This document shows, piece by piece, positions 47,169 to 55,845 of a stretch of 64,000 nt of DNA (within the stretch, counting starts at the first letter, position 1; every line of letters begins with the position of its first letter). The notes beneath the pieces were generated by a model, which saw nothing but the letters and a program-made list of their open reading frames with translations, did no database searches and was not told the DNA's origin. The position numbers and the translations under genes were made by a program. Source of the DNA: Paracoccaceae bacterium (GTDB lineage Bacteria; Pseudomonadota; Alphaproteobacteria; Rhodobacterales; Rhodobacteraceae); the NCBI GenBank assembly GCA_024742695.1, contig JANSXY010000013.1, positions 30,988 through 94,987 on the forward strand, given 5' to 3'.

Positions 47169-48707
47169 TCAGTCGATCGTCCGGTCGAGGCCCATCAACC
47201 GGTCGATCGGCACGAAATCGTCCGTCAGGATCAGCCCGCCCGCGCGCTGGACGACGTCGTCGACGAAGGCCGGGCCGAGCGCGGCAAAGCGGCGGGGATC
47301 GGGTGCCGGCGCGGTGATCGCGGACACCGGACTGTCGGCAGCCCCGGCCAGCAGAACGAAGACCCGCCGCTCGCCGGGGTCGGGCGGTCGCGCCTCGGTC
47401 CAGACCTCGACGCTGGGAAAGACGGTGCGCAGCGTCGCCACCAGCGCCGCGAGCGCCGCCAGCCGGTCGGCCCGGTCGATCAGGTTCATCGCGAAGATGC
47501 CGTCCGGCGTCAGCCGTTCCGCGACGAGGGTGAAGAACTCCGCCGTCACGAGATGGGCGGGTACCGCGATATCGGTGAACGCATCGCCGACGATGACATC
47601 GTAGCGCGCCGGGCTGCGGGCCAGCGCGACGCGGGCATCGGCGTGCAGCACCGTGGCGCTGCCGGGATCGAACCAGAAATCGCGCACGGCCTGCCGGGTG
47701 ACGGCTGGGTCGACCTCGGCCACCGTGATGCCGCCGATCCCCCGGTCGGCCCAGGCCCGCGGCACCGAGTATGACCCGCCGCCGATATGGAACGAACTGA
47801 ACTCCGCCGTGCCCATCCGCATCCGCGGCAAGGCATCGAGCATCGCGGCGTGTTCGGTGAACATCACGCGCGGCGCGTCGGCGCCGCTGATTCCGTGGGC
47901 GAGGTGGTCGATGACCATCAGGTTCACCGCCGGTTCGCCCGGCCCGGCCAGCGCCGCCGTGCGGATGCAGTAGTGGCTGCTTTCGACATCGCAGACAGCC
48001 GGCAGCGCGAGGCTGCGAAGGCACAGGCCGAGGGTCAGCGCGGCGACCCCGGCGGCGGTGCCGAGCCCTGCCGCGCGGGCGCGGCCAAGCCACAGGCACA
48101 GGACACCGGCCAACGCATAGGCCGCCGCGATCACCGCCAGCGTGGCAATCGATCCCAGCCACGAGACGAAGACGAACCCGGCCAGCAGGGTGCCCGCGAT
48201 CGCGCCCACCGCCCCGGCCGCGAACATCGCGCCCAGCGCACGTTCCTGGCCCTCGCCGGCGCGCATCGCGACCACGGCGAGGATCGGTGCGGGCACCCCC
48301 GCGAAAAGCGAGGGCAGGAAGAACGCGAGCGTCGTGAGCACGAGGATCGCCGTCAGCGGCTCTTCCACCGAAGACAGCACCGGCCCGGCCGAAAGCCGCA
48401 GCACCATGGAGGCCCCGGCGGTCACCAGGGCGGCGGCCAGCATCGTCCAGCCGGCCCGCCGCATCGCACGCTCGCTGGGCCCCGCCGCCAGTCGCCCTCC
48501 CCACCAGTGACCGACGGAAAAGCCCGCCAGCACCACCGCGATGATCGATGTCCAGGTGTACAGGCTCATCCCGACATAGGGCGCGATCATGCGTCCCGCC
48601 ACGATCTCGACGATCAGGCTGGCGGCGGAAATGGCGGCCTGCAGAAGGATCAGCAGCCAGAGCGGCGCGGTCATCAGGAAACCCGGAGTGCTGCGGTGCC
48701 GCGCCAT
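47169..48707 (-). CDS. Membrane-fused spermidine-synthase-like protein
   Basis: 512-residue protein with a membrane half (about seven to eight helices in residues 14-230) and a C-terminal methyltransferase-fold domain of the spermidine synthase superfamily (FHIGGGSYSVPRAW, EVDPAV, DARVAL, YDVIVGDAFTD). The catalytic aspartate of true spermidine synthase appears kept as D in VGDAF. Such fused MFS/SpdS proteins are widespread, but their substrate is unknown. ATG 48707 or 48674 (MTAPLW) can start it; the second lies right before the first helix. Confidence 0.82.
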   Translation of the reverse strand: MARHRSTPGFLMTAPLWLLILLQAAISAASLIVEIVAGRMIAPYVGMSLYTWTSIIAVVLAGFSVGHWWGGRLAAGPSERAMRRAGWTMLAAALVTAGASMVLRLSAGPVLSSVEEPLTAILVLTTLAFFLPSLFAGVPAPILAVVAMRAGEGQERALGAMFAAGAVGAIAGTLLAGFVFVSWLGSIATLAVIAAAYALAGVLCLWLGRARAAGLGTAAGVAALTLGLCLRSLALPAVCDVESSHYCIRTAALAGPGEPAVNLMVIDHLAHGISGADAPRVMFTEHAAMLDALPRMRMGTAEFSSFHIGGGSYSVPRAWADRGIGGITVAEVDPAVTRQAVRDFWFDPGSATVLHADARVALARSPARYDVIVGDAFTDIAVPAHLVTAEFFTLVAERLTPDGIFAMNLIDRADRLAALAALVATLRTVFPSVEVWTEARPPDPGERRVFVLLAGAADSPVSAITAPAPDPRRFAALGPAFVDDVVQRAGGLILTDDFVPIDRLMGLDRTID

Positions 48708-48906
48708 TAGGGCCGGCGCGCCGATCCTGTCAATCGCGATGTACGGCCGCCCTGGCCCGATTCCCCGGCCGCAGCCCCCAGCCGGGCAACGTCATCAATG
48801 CGGGCCGGCGGTTTCGCGTTGTTTCGCGCCGTTTTCACCCACCCGCGCGCCAACCTGCCCTTTCACGACGTTGAAAGCTTTTTTCCGGGCATCCGGGGGG
48901 TCCGGC

Positions 48907-49302
48907 ATGCAAGATCGCGCGGCTGAACAGGGGGCGGGTATGGATATCCTGATCGTCGAGGAAGACCCGAATCTCGCCGGGCTCTGGGCGCGGCATCTGC
49001 GCCGTGGCGGGGCCCGTGTTTGCGTGGCCGCCGATGCGCAGGCGGCGATGGCCCGGATCGAAGGCGCGCCGCTGTCGGCGATGATCGTCGACGTCGGCCT
49101 GTCGGTCGGCAGCGCGATGTCGATCGCCGATTACGCCCGGTTCCGGCAACCGCAGGCGCGGGTGATCCTGGTCACCGCGCAGCGGTTCTTCTCGGACGGC
49201 TCGATCTTCGAGTTGATGCCGAACGCCTGCGCCTATCTCGCCCGCGGCACCGATCCCGAGGATCTGGCCGCGGTGGTCGATCATCACGCCCGCAGGGCCT
49301 GA
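48907..49302 (+). CDS. Orphan receiver-domain protein with Lys-to-Arg change
   Basis: 131-residue single receiver domain: acidic pocket E18-E19-D20, phospho-acceptor D62 (MIVDVGLS) and T90 (LVTAQ) are present, but the lysine that normally contacts the phosphate is R113 (YLARGT). There is no output domain and no kinase nearby. ATG 48907 has GGGGGG upstream; ATG 48940, directly before the first strand, is equally possible. Its 3' end overlaps the convergent GST-family gene by 19 bases. It may be an adapter or a decoy receiver. Confidence 0.75.
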   Translation: MQDRAAEQGAGMDILIVEEDPNLAGLWARHLRRGGARVCVAADAQAAMARIEGAPLSAMIVDVGLSVGSAMSIADYARFRQPQARVILVTAQRFFSDGSIFELMPNACAYLARGTDPEDLAAVVDHHARRA

Positions 49303-50279
49303 CGCGGCGCGCGCCCCGGCGGCGCCGTGAAGTCCAGCTTCGGGCCGACCGGCACGATCCGGTGCGGATTGATCGTCTCGTGGCTGTAGTGATAGTGCCG
49401 CCGCGCGTGATCCATGTTCACCGTCGCCGCGATGCCGGGCCATTGGTAGAGGTCGCGCGTGTAGCCCCAAAGGTTCGGGTAATCGACGATCCGCGCGCGG
49501 TTGCACTTGAAGTGGCCGTGATAGACCGCGTCGAACCGCACCAGCGTCGGGAACAGCCGCCAGTCGGCCTCGGTCGGGGCATCGCCCATCAGGAAGCGGC
49601 GGGTGGCAAGCCGGTCTTCCAGCCAGTCGAGCGTGTCGAACAGTTCCGCCACCGCCGCGTCATAGGGGTCTTGCCGGGTGGCGAAACCGGCGCGGTAGAC
49701 GCCGTTGTTCACGGTGTCGTAGACCCGCGCGTTGATCGCGTCGATTTCGGCGCGCTGCGCCTCGGGCAGGAAATCCGCGGTGTTGCCGGTGAGACCGTCG
49801 AAGGCTGAATTGAACATCCGGATGATCTCGGCGCTTTCGTTCGACACGATCGTGTCCCGCGCCTTGTCCCACAGCACCGGCACCGTGACCCGGCCGGAAT
49901 AGCCCGGATCGGCGCGGGTGTAGATGTCGCGCAGGAACGGCAGGCCGTGCAGCCGGTCGCCGGTGGCGCCGGGAAAGTCCGTCGCGAAGGTCCAGCCGTC
50001 GTCCAGCATGTCGGGATGCACGACGGAGACGTCGATCAGGGCCTCCAGCCCCTTCAGCGCCCGGTAGATCAGCACCCGGTGCGCCCAGGGGCAGGCGTAG
50101 GAGACGTAGAGATGATAGCGCCCGGCCTCGGCCGCGAACCCGCCCTCGCCCGAGGGGCCGGGCGCGCCATCCGGCGTGATCCAGTTGCGAAACCGCGATT
50201 CGCTGCGCTTGAACGCGCCGCGCGTCGCTTCCGTATCGTACCATTCGGTGGACCAGCGGCCCTCGATCAAGCGTCCCAT
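49284..50279 (-). CDS. Glutathionyl-hydroquinone reductase
   Basis: 331-residue Xi-class GST (YqjG/ECM4/PcpF type) that reduces glutathionyl-hydroquinones to free hydroquinones using a cysteine. Active-site C63 is in YVSYACPWAHR; the SNESAEIIRMFNSAF block and the C-terminal RFDAVYHGHFKCN, YPNLWGY, HYYHSHETINP-like end (HYHYSHETINP) are diagnostic. AAGGAGGCGCGG precedes the ATG at 50279. Confidence 0.93.
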   Translation of the reverse strand: MGRLIEGRWSTEWYDTEATRGAFKRSESRFRNWITPDGAPGPSGEGGFAAEAGRYHLYVSYACPWAHRVLIYRALKGLEALIDVSVVHPDMLDDGWTFATDFPGATGDRLHGLPFLRDIYTRADPGYSGRVTVPVLWDKARDTIVSNESAEIIRMFNSAFDGLTGNTADFLPEAQRAEIDAINARVYDTVNNGVYRAGFATRQDPYDAAVAELFDTLDWLEDRLATRRFLMGDAPTEADWRLFPTLVRFDAVYHGHFKCNRARIVDYPNLWGYTRDLYQWPGIAATVNMDHARRHYHYSHETINPHRIVPVGPKLDFTAPPGRAPRQALRA

Positions 50280-50499
50280 CCGCGCCTCCTTGTCTGAATG
50301 CCAACCTAGGGCACAGGCCGGTGCACCCAAACCGGTGCCGCTGCGCATCGACCATGCGCTGACGCACAGATTGTCATCCGATTGTCACCGCCGGAGCCTA
50401 TCGGCCATGTATCGTCGACGGTTTGGCGACACCGCCGAGGATGTGCTTGATTTGAATCGCGTTTGCGCCATCCTTCGATGGGACGATCGGGGGCGAGAG

Positions 50500-50850
50500 A
50501 TGTCGGAATACCTGCCGAGAGAGGTTCGAGACGGGCTGGAGGAGGCGCGCAAGCGCGACCTGCGCCGCCGTGCGCGCTGGCGGGTGATGGCCGGTGACGA
50601 TGTCTACCCGATCCTGCGGATGTGGGACGAAGGCTTCGCGCTGGATGCCGAGGAGGTCAGCCAGCTGCGCGGCCTCGTCGATGTCTACGACGGCGCGCGG
50701 CATGTCTCGCAATGCCTGATCATCGCCTCGGACGTGTCCGAGGGCGAGCTGATCTGCACGATGAAGCGCGCGACCCACGCCATCGACGCCGCCCCTGTGG
50801 ATTTCGAGCGTGACGAGGCCGCCCCCGTCGCCCTGATCCCGCAGTTCTGA
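50500..50850 (+). CDS. Conserved hypothetical protein of Rhodobacteraceae (116 aa)
   Basis: Not assigned to a named family. The 116-residue soluble protein has a basic N-terminal helix (REVRDGLEEARKRDLRRRAR) followed by a small beta-rich domain (DDVYPILRMWDEGFAL, RLVDVYDGAR-like LRGLVDVYDGARHVSQCLI) which looks somewhat like a PilZ-type barrel, but no RxxxR/DxSxxG signature is clear. ATG 50500 follows GGGGGCGAGAG; ATG 50407 would add a poorly conserved stretch. I recall similar proteins in related genera. Confidence 0.72.
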   Translation: MSEYLPREVRDGLEEARKRDLRRRARWRVMAGDDVYPILRMWDEGFALDAEEVSQLRGLVDVYDGARHVSQCLIIASDVSEGELICTMKRATHAIDAAPVDFERDEAAPVALIPQF

Positions 50851-50851
50851 C

Positions 50852-52030
50852 CTATTGAAGATCGGCGAAGGCGGCCTGCATCCGGGCCACGGCATCCTCG
50901 ATCCGCGCGCGGGGCAGGGCGAGGTTGAAGCGGTGAAAGCTGTCGCCGCCGGTGCCGAACCAATGGCCGGGCGCGGTGCCGATCTTCGCCTCCCCGTGGA
51001 CGCGGCGGGTGACCTCTTCGGCGCTCATCCCGGTGCCGGAAAAGTCGACCCAGGGCAGGAACGTCGATTGCAGCGGCATCGACCGGACGCCGGGAATCGC
51101 ATTGATCCCGTCGTCGAAGATCGCGCGGTTCCGGGCGAGGTGCCGCATCTGCGCGTCCAGCCAGTCCTGCCCGGCCGGCGAATAGGCGGCCTGGGTCGCC
51201 ATCACGCCCAGCGTCGCCGGATCGTAGTTGAGCGCGGTCATCCGCGCCGCGACCTGCGCGCGCAGCGCCGGATCGGGCAGGATCATCTGCCCCACCCGTA
51301 GCCCGGCAAGATTGAAGGTCTTGGAGGCGGCGAACAGCGTTACCGTCCGGTTCCGGTGTTCCGGTGCGACGACGTCCATCGGAACGTGGCGCAGACCGGC
51401 ATCGTCATAGACCAGGTCGGCATGCACCTCGTCGGAAACCAGGATCAAATCATGCTGCGCGGCGAAATCGGCGACCTGGCGCAACTCCTCGACCGTCCAG
51501 ACCCGTCCGGAGGGGTTCTGCGGCGAACAGAACAGCAGGATCCGGGTGTCGGGCGTGATCGCCGCCTCGGCCGCCGCCCAGTCGAACTCGTAGCGTCCGT
51601 TCACAAGGGCAAGGGGCAGTTCCACCGGGCGCCGGCCGGCGCGTTCGCTCTTCAGCCGGAACTCGTGGTAGACCGGCGTGAAAAAGGCCACGCCCTCGCC
51701 CGGATCGCTCCAGATATCGAGACAGGTGGCAATCGCATGGCCCAGCCCCTGCGCGGACACCACCCAGTCGGGATCGACCGGCCAGCCATGTCGGGATTGC
51801 AGCCACCAGGCGACCGCCGCGCGGTAGCCCGCGCCATCGTAGCCGTAGCCGAACGTGCCGTTATCGACCGCCGCGCGCAATGCCTCGACCACGCAAGGCG
51901 CTGTCGGATAGTCCGAATCCGCAACCGACATGGCGATTCCCTGGTCCGCCGGGATGCCGAAGCTCTTGTCCAGCGCCACCCATTTGGAGTTGTGGATCGC
52001 CCGCATCGGCAGGATCGTGTCGAAGTCCAT
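50852..52030 (-). CDS. MalY/PatB-family PLP aminotransferase (cystathionine beta-lyase type)
   Basis: 392-residue fold-type I PLP enzyme: N-terminal substrate segment SVADSDYPTAPCV, the PNPSGR-equivalent SPQNPSGRVWT, SDEVHADLVYD, PLP lysine in AASKTFNLAGLRVG, and a C-terminal RFNLALPRARIE with the carboxylate-binding arginine. MalY/PatB proteins are beta-C-S lyases acting on cystathionine or cysteine conjugates. Monocistronic; it ends one base after the convergent hypothetical gene's stop. Confidence 0.88.
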   Translation of the reverse strand: MDFDTILPMRAIHNSKWVALDKSFGIPADQGIAMSVADSDYPTAPCVVEALRAAVDNGTFGYGYDGAGYRAAVAWWLQSRHGWPVDPDWVVSAQGLGHAIATCLDIWSDPGEGVAFFTPVYHEFRLKSERAGRRPVELPLALVNGRYEFDWAAAEAAITPDTRILLFCSPQNPSGRVWTVEELRQVADFAAQHDLILVSDEVHADLVYDDAGLRHVPMDVVAPEHRNRTVTLFAASKTFNLAGLRVGQMILPDPALRAQVAARMTALNYDPATLGVMATQAAYSPAGQDWLDAQMRHLARNRAIFDDGINAIPGVRSMPLQSTFLPWVDFSGTGMSAEEVTRRVHGEAKIGTAPGHWFGTGGDSFHRFNLALPRARIEDAVARMQAAFADLQ

Positions 52031-52129
52031 CTATACCCTCGTGCAAGACCGCGACGGGAAGCTAGCGACACCGGCGGAATCTGCAAGGGGACGTTGCGAC
52101 GCGCCTGCCGATCGCCTATCTGAGGGCGC

Positions 52130-52648
52130 ATGATCCGACCGATCCTGATCCATCCCGACCCGCGGCTGAAGAAACTGGCCGACCCGGTGGCCGACGTCAC
52201 CGACGAGATCCGCGCGCTCGCCTCGGACATGCTGGAAACGATGTACGACGCGCCGGGCATCGGCCTGGCCGCGCCGCAGATCGGCATTTCCCGGCGGGTG
52301 ATCGTGATGGACGCGGTCAAGGACAAGGCCGACCCGCCGCGCCCGATGGTGCTGATCAACCCCGAGATCGTCTGGTCGTCGGAGGAACTGTCGGTCTACG
52401 AGGAAGGCTGCCTGTCGATCCCGGAACAATACGCCGATGTCGAACGGCCGGCGGAGGTGCGCGTGCGCTGGATCACGCCCGAGGGCGGCGCGGCGGAAGA
52501 GCATTTCACCGGTCTCTGGGCGACCTGCGTCCAGCACGAGATCGACCACCTGAACGGCAAGCTGTTCATCGACTATCTCAAGCCGCTGAAGCGCCAGATG
52601 ATTACCCGGCGGATGGAGAAGCTCAAGCGCGAGCGGGCGCGGGCGTGA
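52130..52648 (+). CDS. def: Peptide deformylase
   Basis: Metal-dependent enzyme that removes the formyl group from nascent proteins. The 172-residue product has all three motifs intact: [10 protein letters not shown] (43-52), EGCLS (E92-S96, metal ligand C94) and QHEIDHLNG (Q135-G143; ligands H136, H140, catalytic E137). It overlaps the degenerate second deformylase gene by ATGA/GTGA-type coupling (four bases) and precedes fmt, the usual def-fmt pairing. Confidence 0.96.
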   Translation: MIRPILIHPDPRLKKLADPVADVTDEIRALASDMLETMYDAPGIGLAAPQIGISRRVIVMDAVKDKADPPRPMVLINPEIVWSSEELSVYEEGCLSIPEQYADVERPAEVRVRWITPEGGAAEEHFTGLWATCVQHEIDHLNGKLFIDYLKPLKRQMITRRMEKLKRERARA

Positions 52649-53148
52649 CCGTCCGGCCTTTCGTGCCCTGGCCCGACAAGCGGCTTTCCACCCCGGCCGA
52701 ACCCGTCGCCGCGATCACCGAAACGGTGCGGATGATCTGGGACGACATGATCGAGACGATGGATGCGATGCCGGGCGTCGGCCTTGCCGCGCCGCAGATC
52801 GGGATCATGATGCGGCTGGCGGTGGTGGATTGTTCCGACAAGCGCGGGCAGGCGATCAGGCTGGCCAATCCCGAGGTGCTGCACGCCTCCGTCCAGATGC
52901 GCAAGCATGAAGAGGCCAGCCCGAACCTGCCCGGCGTCTGGGCCACGGTCGAGCGGCCGCGCGCGGTGACGGTGCGGTTCCTCAACGATCAGGGCGAGAT
53001 CGAGGAGCGCGATTTCGTCGGCCTGTGGGCGACCTCGGTGCAGCACCAGATCGACCATCTGAACGGCAGGATGTATTTCGACCGGCTGTCGCCGATGAAA
53101 CGCAAGATGCTGACGACCCGGGCGCAGAAGATGCGGAGACGGATGTGA
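52645..53148 (+). CDS. Degenerate peptide deformylase paralogue
   Basis: 167-residue def paralogue. Motif 1 [10 protein letters not shown] is kept, but motif 2 reads EEASPNLP (S92 in place of the metal-ligand cysteine) and motif 3 reads QHQIDHLNG (Q135 in place of the catalytic glutamate). Loss of both residues should abolish deformylase activity, so it is probably a pseudoenzyme with a binding or regulatory role. The frame, codon use and coupling to def and fmt (GTG of fmt inside its stop) look selected, not decayed. Confidence 0.9.
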   Translation: MTVRPFVPWPDKRLSTPAEPVAAITETVRMIWDDMIETMDAMPGVGLAAPQIGIMMRLAVVDCSDKRGQAIRLANPEVLHASVQMRKHEEASPNLPGVWATVERPRAVTVRFLNDQGEIEERDFVGLWATSVQHQIDHLNGRMYFDRLSPMKRKMLTTRAQKMRRRM

Positions 53149-54074
53149 GGGTCGTGTTCATGGGCACGCCGGAGTTCTCCGTCCCGGCGCTGGAGGCGCT
53201 GGCGGCCCGGCACGAGGTGGTCTGCGTCTATAGCCAGCCGCCGCGCCCGGCGGGCCGCGGCCAGAAGGATCGGCCCAGCCCGGTGCAGGCGCGGGCCGAG
53301 GCGCTGGGCCTGCCGGTGCGCCATCCCGTCAGCCTGAAGACGGACGAGGCGCAGGCAGAGTTCGCGGCGCTCGGGGCCGATGTGGCGGTCGTCGTAGCCT
53401 ACGGGTTGATCCTGCCGCAACCGGTGCTGGACGCGCCGGCGCGGGGCTGCCTGAACATCCATGCCTCGCTTCTGCCGCGCTGGCGCGGGGCGGCGCCGAT
53501 CCATCGCGCGATCATGGCGGGCGATGCGGAGACCGGCGTTTGCATCATGCGGATGGAGGCGGGGCTGGATACCGGCCCGGTGCTGCTGACACGGCGCACC
53601 CCGATCGGGGCGGAGGAGACGACGGGCGATCTGCATGAAAGGCTGGCCACGCTGGGCGCCGAGGCGGTGATCGAGGCGCTCGACCGGCTGGATGAGCTTG
53701 CGCCCGTGCCGCAGCCCGAGGCCGGCGTGACCTATGCCGCGAAGATCGACAAGGCCGAGGCCGAGGTGGATTTCACCCGCCCGGCCGATCAGGTCGACCG
53801 GCTGATCCGGGCGCTGTCGCCGTTTCCCGGCGCCTGGTGCCGGATCGTCGCGGGTGACGCGCCGGAACGGCTGAAGCTGCTGCGCAGCCGGGTCGTGGCG
53901 GGGCGCGGCCGTCCGGGCGAACGGCTGGGGGGCACGGTGATCGCCTGCGGCGACGGCGCGGTGGAGATCACGCTGGCGCAGCGCGCCGGCAAGCGGCCAC
54001 TTGCCGCGGCGGAGTTGCTGCGCGGCCTGCCGCCTTCGTGGTATGTAGTGACCGGAAACGCGACCGGCCCGTGA
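53145..54074 (+). CDS. fmt: Methionyl-tRNA formyltransferase
   Basis: 309-residue enzyme that formylates initiator Met-tRNA with 10-formyl-[21 protein letters not shown] starts the Rossmann domain; [20 protein letters not shown] carries the catalytic Asn-His, and the C-terminal OB domain follows after about residue 205. The GTG start at 53145 overlaps the previous stop (GTGA); an upstream extension is not conserved. Third gene of def-def2-fmt. Confidence 0.95.
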   Translation: MRVVFMGTPEFSVPALEALAARHEVVCVYSQPPRPAGRGQKDRPSPVQARAEALGLPVRHPVSLKTDEAQAEFAALGADVAVVVAYGLILPQPVLDAPARGCLNIHASLLPRWRGAAPIHRAIMAGDAETGVCIMRMEAGLDTGPVLLTRRTPIGAEETTGDLHERLATLGAEAVIEALDRLDELAPVPQPEAGVTYAAKIDKAEAEVDFTRPADQVDRLIRALSPFPGAWCRIVAGDAPERLKLLRSRVVAGRGRPGERLGGTVIACGDGAVEITLAQRAGKRPLAAAELLRGLPPSWYVVTGNATGP

Positions 54075-54087
54075 AGGGGAGAGGCAG

Positions 54088-54330
54088 ATGCCCGTCATCG
54101 CATTGATCATCATCGGGGCCGCCGCCGGCCTGATCGCCACGCGATTGATGAAGGTTCAGGCCAGCCTGCCGGCGACCATCGCCATCGGCATCTTCGGCGC
54201 GCTGATCGGCGGGCTCGTGCTGCGCGCGCTTCTCACGATGGCCGGCTGGCTGGCCGGGTTCGTCGGCGCGGTGCTGGGCGCGATGCTGCTGATCTGGCTG
54301 TGGCAGACCTACGGGCCGAAGCGGCCGTGA
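54088..54330 (+). CDS. GlsB/YeaQ/YmgE-like small membrane protein
   Basis: 80-residue protein with three hydrophobic stretches (IALIIIGAAAGLIA, TIAIGIFGALIGGLVL, GFVGAVLGAMLLIWLW) and the glycine pattern of the GlsB/YeaQ/YmgE stress-associated membrane family. GAAGGGGAGAGG gives a strong ribosome binding site 13 bases after fmt. The 3' end overlaps the convergent integrase gene by 22 bases. Role unknown. Confidence 0.78.
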   Translation: MPVIALIIIGAAAGLIATRLMKVQASLPATIAIGIFGALIGGLVLRALLTMAGWLAGFVGAVLGAMLLIWLWQTYGPKRP

Positions 54331-55418
54331 TCCGGCTGCTCGTCCCGGCGCTGATGGTCCGGCGGCTGGCCGGGGCGGCGCTTTGGCTGGCGGTCCGGCC
54401 CGGCGGCTGGGCGGTGATCCTGGCCGGACTTCTGATATGGCTGAAGGCCACGGGCTGACGGATCGGGCCGGGCCAGCGCCTCGGCCACCAGCGCCACGCG
54501 GTCGCGCAGCCCGGTATCGCGCAGATGCGCGTAGCGCTGGGTCATCTGCACCGATCCGTGGCCCAGAAGCTTCTGCACCTCGTACAGGCTGACCCCGGCG
54601 TTCACCAGCAGGCTGGCGAAGGTGTGGCGCAGGTCGTGCACCCGCACGCCGGGCAGGCCGGCGCGGCGGCGCGCCCGGTCGAAGGCGCGGTGGATGCAGG
54701 TATAGGGCAGCCCGGTATCGGGGTTCGCGAACAGCGGATCGCGCGGCAGGGCGCCCAGCCCCAGCGCCCCGGCGCGGGCGGCGATCTCGTCCAGCAGGTC
54801 CAGCGCGGCGCGGCCCAGAACGATCCGCCGCGCCCGCCCGGTCTTCGACACCGGCACGGTCAGCACCCCGCGCGCCGCGTCGATGTCGCGCCAGCGGGCG
54901 TTCAGCACCTCGCCCTTGCGCGCCCCGGTCAGCAGCAGAAGCCGCACGATCCACGGCAGCCAGGGGTGGCGGGTGGCGTCGCAGGCGGTGACGAGGCGCG
55001 CGATCTCCGGCGGTTCCAGCAGCCGTTGCGGCGCGTCGCCCACCGGCACGCGGGGCATCTTCTGGCCGAAGGTCTTGCGCGGTTCGAGCATGCCCCAGTG
55101 GCGCGCCAGCGTGATGACCCGGTTGTAAAGGAAGATGTGCTTGTTGACGGTCGAGGGTTTCAGCCCCTTGCGCAGTTGCGCGCGGCGCCAGTCGTCGGTG
55201 GATCTGGTATCCAGCGCGTCCAGCGGCAGGCGGCCCAGCGTGTCGCGGAAATGCTTGCCCCAGTTCAGCGCGTCGGCGCGGTGCGATTTCTTGGTGCTGC
55301 GCGCATAGGGCAGGTAATGCGCGTCGAAAAAGGCGTTGAGGCTGAGGCCCGCGGCCGGGTCGGCGACGGGCTGCGGCGCGCGGCGCAGCGCGGTGCGGAA
55401 GATCGACAGGTCCATCAT
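54309..55418 (-). CDS. Solitary tyrosine recombinase / integrase
   Basis: 369-residue site-specific recombinase. An N-terminal SAM-like DNA-binding domain (residues 28-110) is followed by the catalytic domain with the full set R167 (GARKGEV), K192, H261-x2-R264 (HDLRHTFAS), H287 (LLGHGSV) and nucleophile Y296 (TQRYAH). The last 55 residues, after ARPDP, are Gln/Arg/Pro-rich and could be read-through beyond the true family end. No phage, conjugation or cargo genes and no tRNA are beside it, so it may be a remnant or a domesticated recombinase. Confidence 0.85.
   Translation of the reverse strand: MMDLSIFRTALRRAPQPVADPAAGLSLNAFFDAHYLPYARSTKKSHRADALNWGKHFRDTLGRLPLDALDTRSTDDWRRAQLRKGLKPSTVNKHIFLYNRVITLARHWGMLEPRKTFGQKMPRVPVGDAPQRLLEPPEIARLVTACDATRHPWLPWIVRLLLLTGARKGEVLNARWRDIDAARGVLTVPVSKTGRARRIVLGRAALDLLDEIAARAGALGLGALPRDPLFANPDTGLPYTCIHRAFDRARRRAGLPGVRVHDLRHTFASLLVNAGVSLYEVQKLLGHGSVQMTQRYAHLRDTGLRDRVALVAEALARPDPSARGLQPYQKSGQDHRPAAGPDRQPKRRPGQPPDHQRRDEQPDHGRFGP
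54327..54458 (+). CDS. Possible 43-aa membrane peptide
   Basis: A GTG inside the stop of the previous gene (GTGA) opens a 43-residue frame with two hydrophobic stretches (LLVPALMVRR, LAGAALWLAV and WAVILAGLLIWL). The four-base overlap favours translational coupling, but it lies entirely antisense to the integrase C-terminus, and chance open frames are common at this GC content. Kept only as a candidate. Confidence 0.25.
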   Translation: MIRLLVPALMVRRLAGAALWLAVRPGGWAVILAGLLIWLKATG

Positions 55419-55845
55419 GGCCGCCCCCGGTGGGGTGGGGGCACGGGGCAAGGCGCGGGGCGGCCGGGAATTCGCGGGGATGCAATCATGAGCGCTCCAA
55501 TCAACCGGGGGCCCGCGGCCGGGCTGCAATGCCCGAACGGGGCCGGAGAATCGGGAAGGGGCCCGTTCGGCCGTGGCCGAAGGCGTGCCCGCCCCTTGTC
55601 TCGGGCGAGGGAAACCCTGGATCACTCGTGACGCTGCGCATGTGCCGCCTTCGGACCGGGCCGCGCGGTGCTGGCGGCCATCCGGCAGGCTAAGGGCACA
55701 CAAAAACCAATCCAGCCGAATTCACGGCTGTTTCGCACCCATTCACGCAACATCACCCGGGTGCGGTACCGGATCGCCGGTTCGGGCGACCCCATGTGGG
55801 GGCCGGGGCGGGTGAACCGCCCCGGCCGGTTCCGTCAGGGACGGA
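55419..55845. other. 427-base gap between integrase and porin
   Basis: No gene can be supported. The first 250 bases are GC-rich and G-run-rich; 55685-55760 is a more AT-rich stretch (CACACAAAAACCAATCC, TTCACGGCTGTTTCG) that could hold the integrase promoter or an attachment site. The last part is the porin terminator hairpin. No tRNA end or obvious direct repeat pair was seen by eye. Confidence 0.4.
55801..55827 (-). terminator. GC-rich hairpin downstream of the porin gene
   Basis: Perfect 11-base inverted repeat (55801-55811 and 55817-55827, loop GTGAA) located 18 bases beyond the porin stop on the minus strand. No T-tract follows, but position and strength fit transcription termination or protection of an abundant mRNA 3' end. 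Confidence 0.6.

Noticed and set aside
54309..54475. Integrase C-terminal 55 residues as a separate domain
   Set aside because: Low-complexity Gln/Arg/Pro sequence antisense to the small membrane genes; more likely a chance extension of the frame.
54309..55845. Prophage or integrative element around the integrase
   Set aside because: Flanking genes are core genes and no phage, conjugation or attachment-site features are visible.
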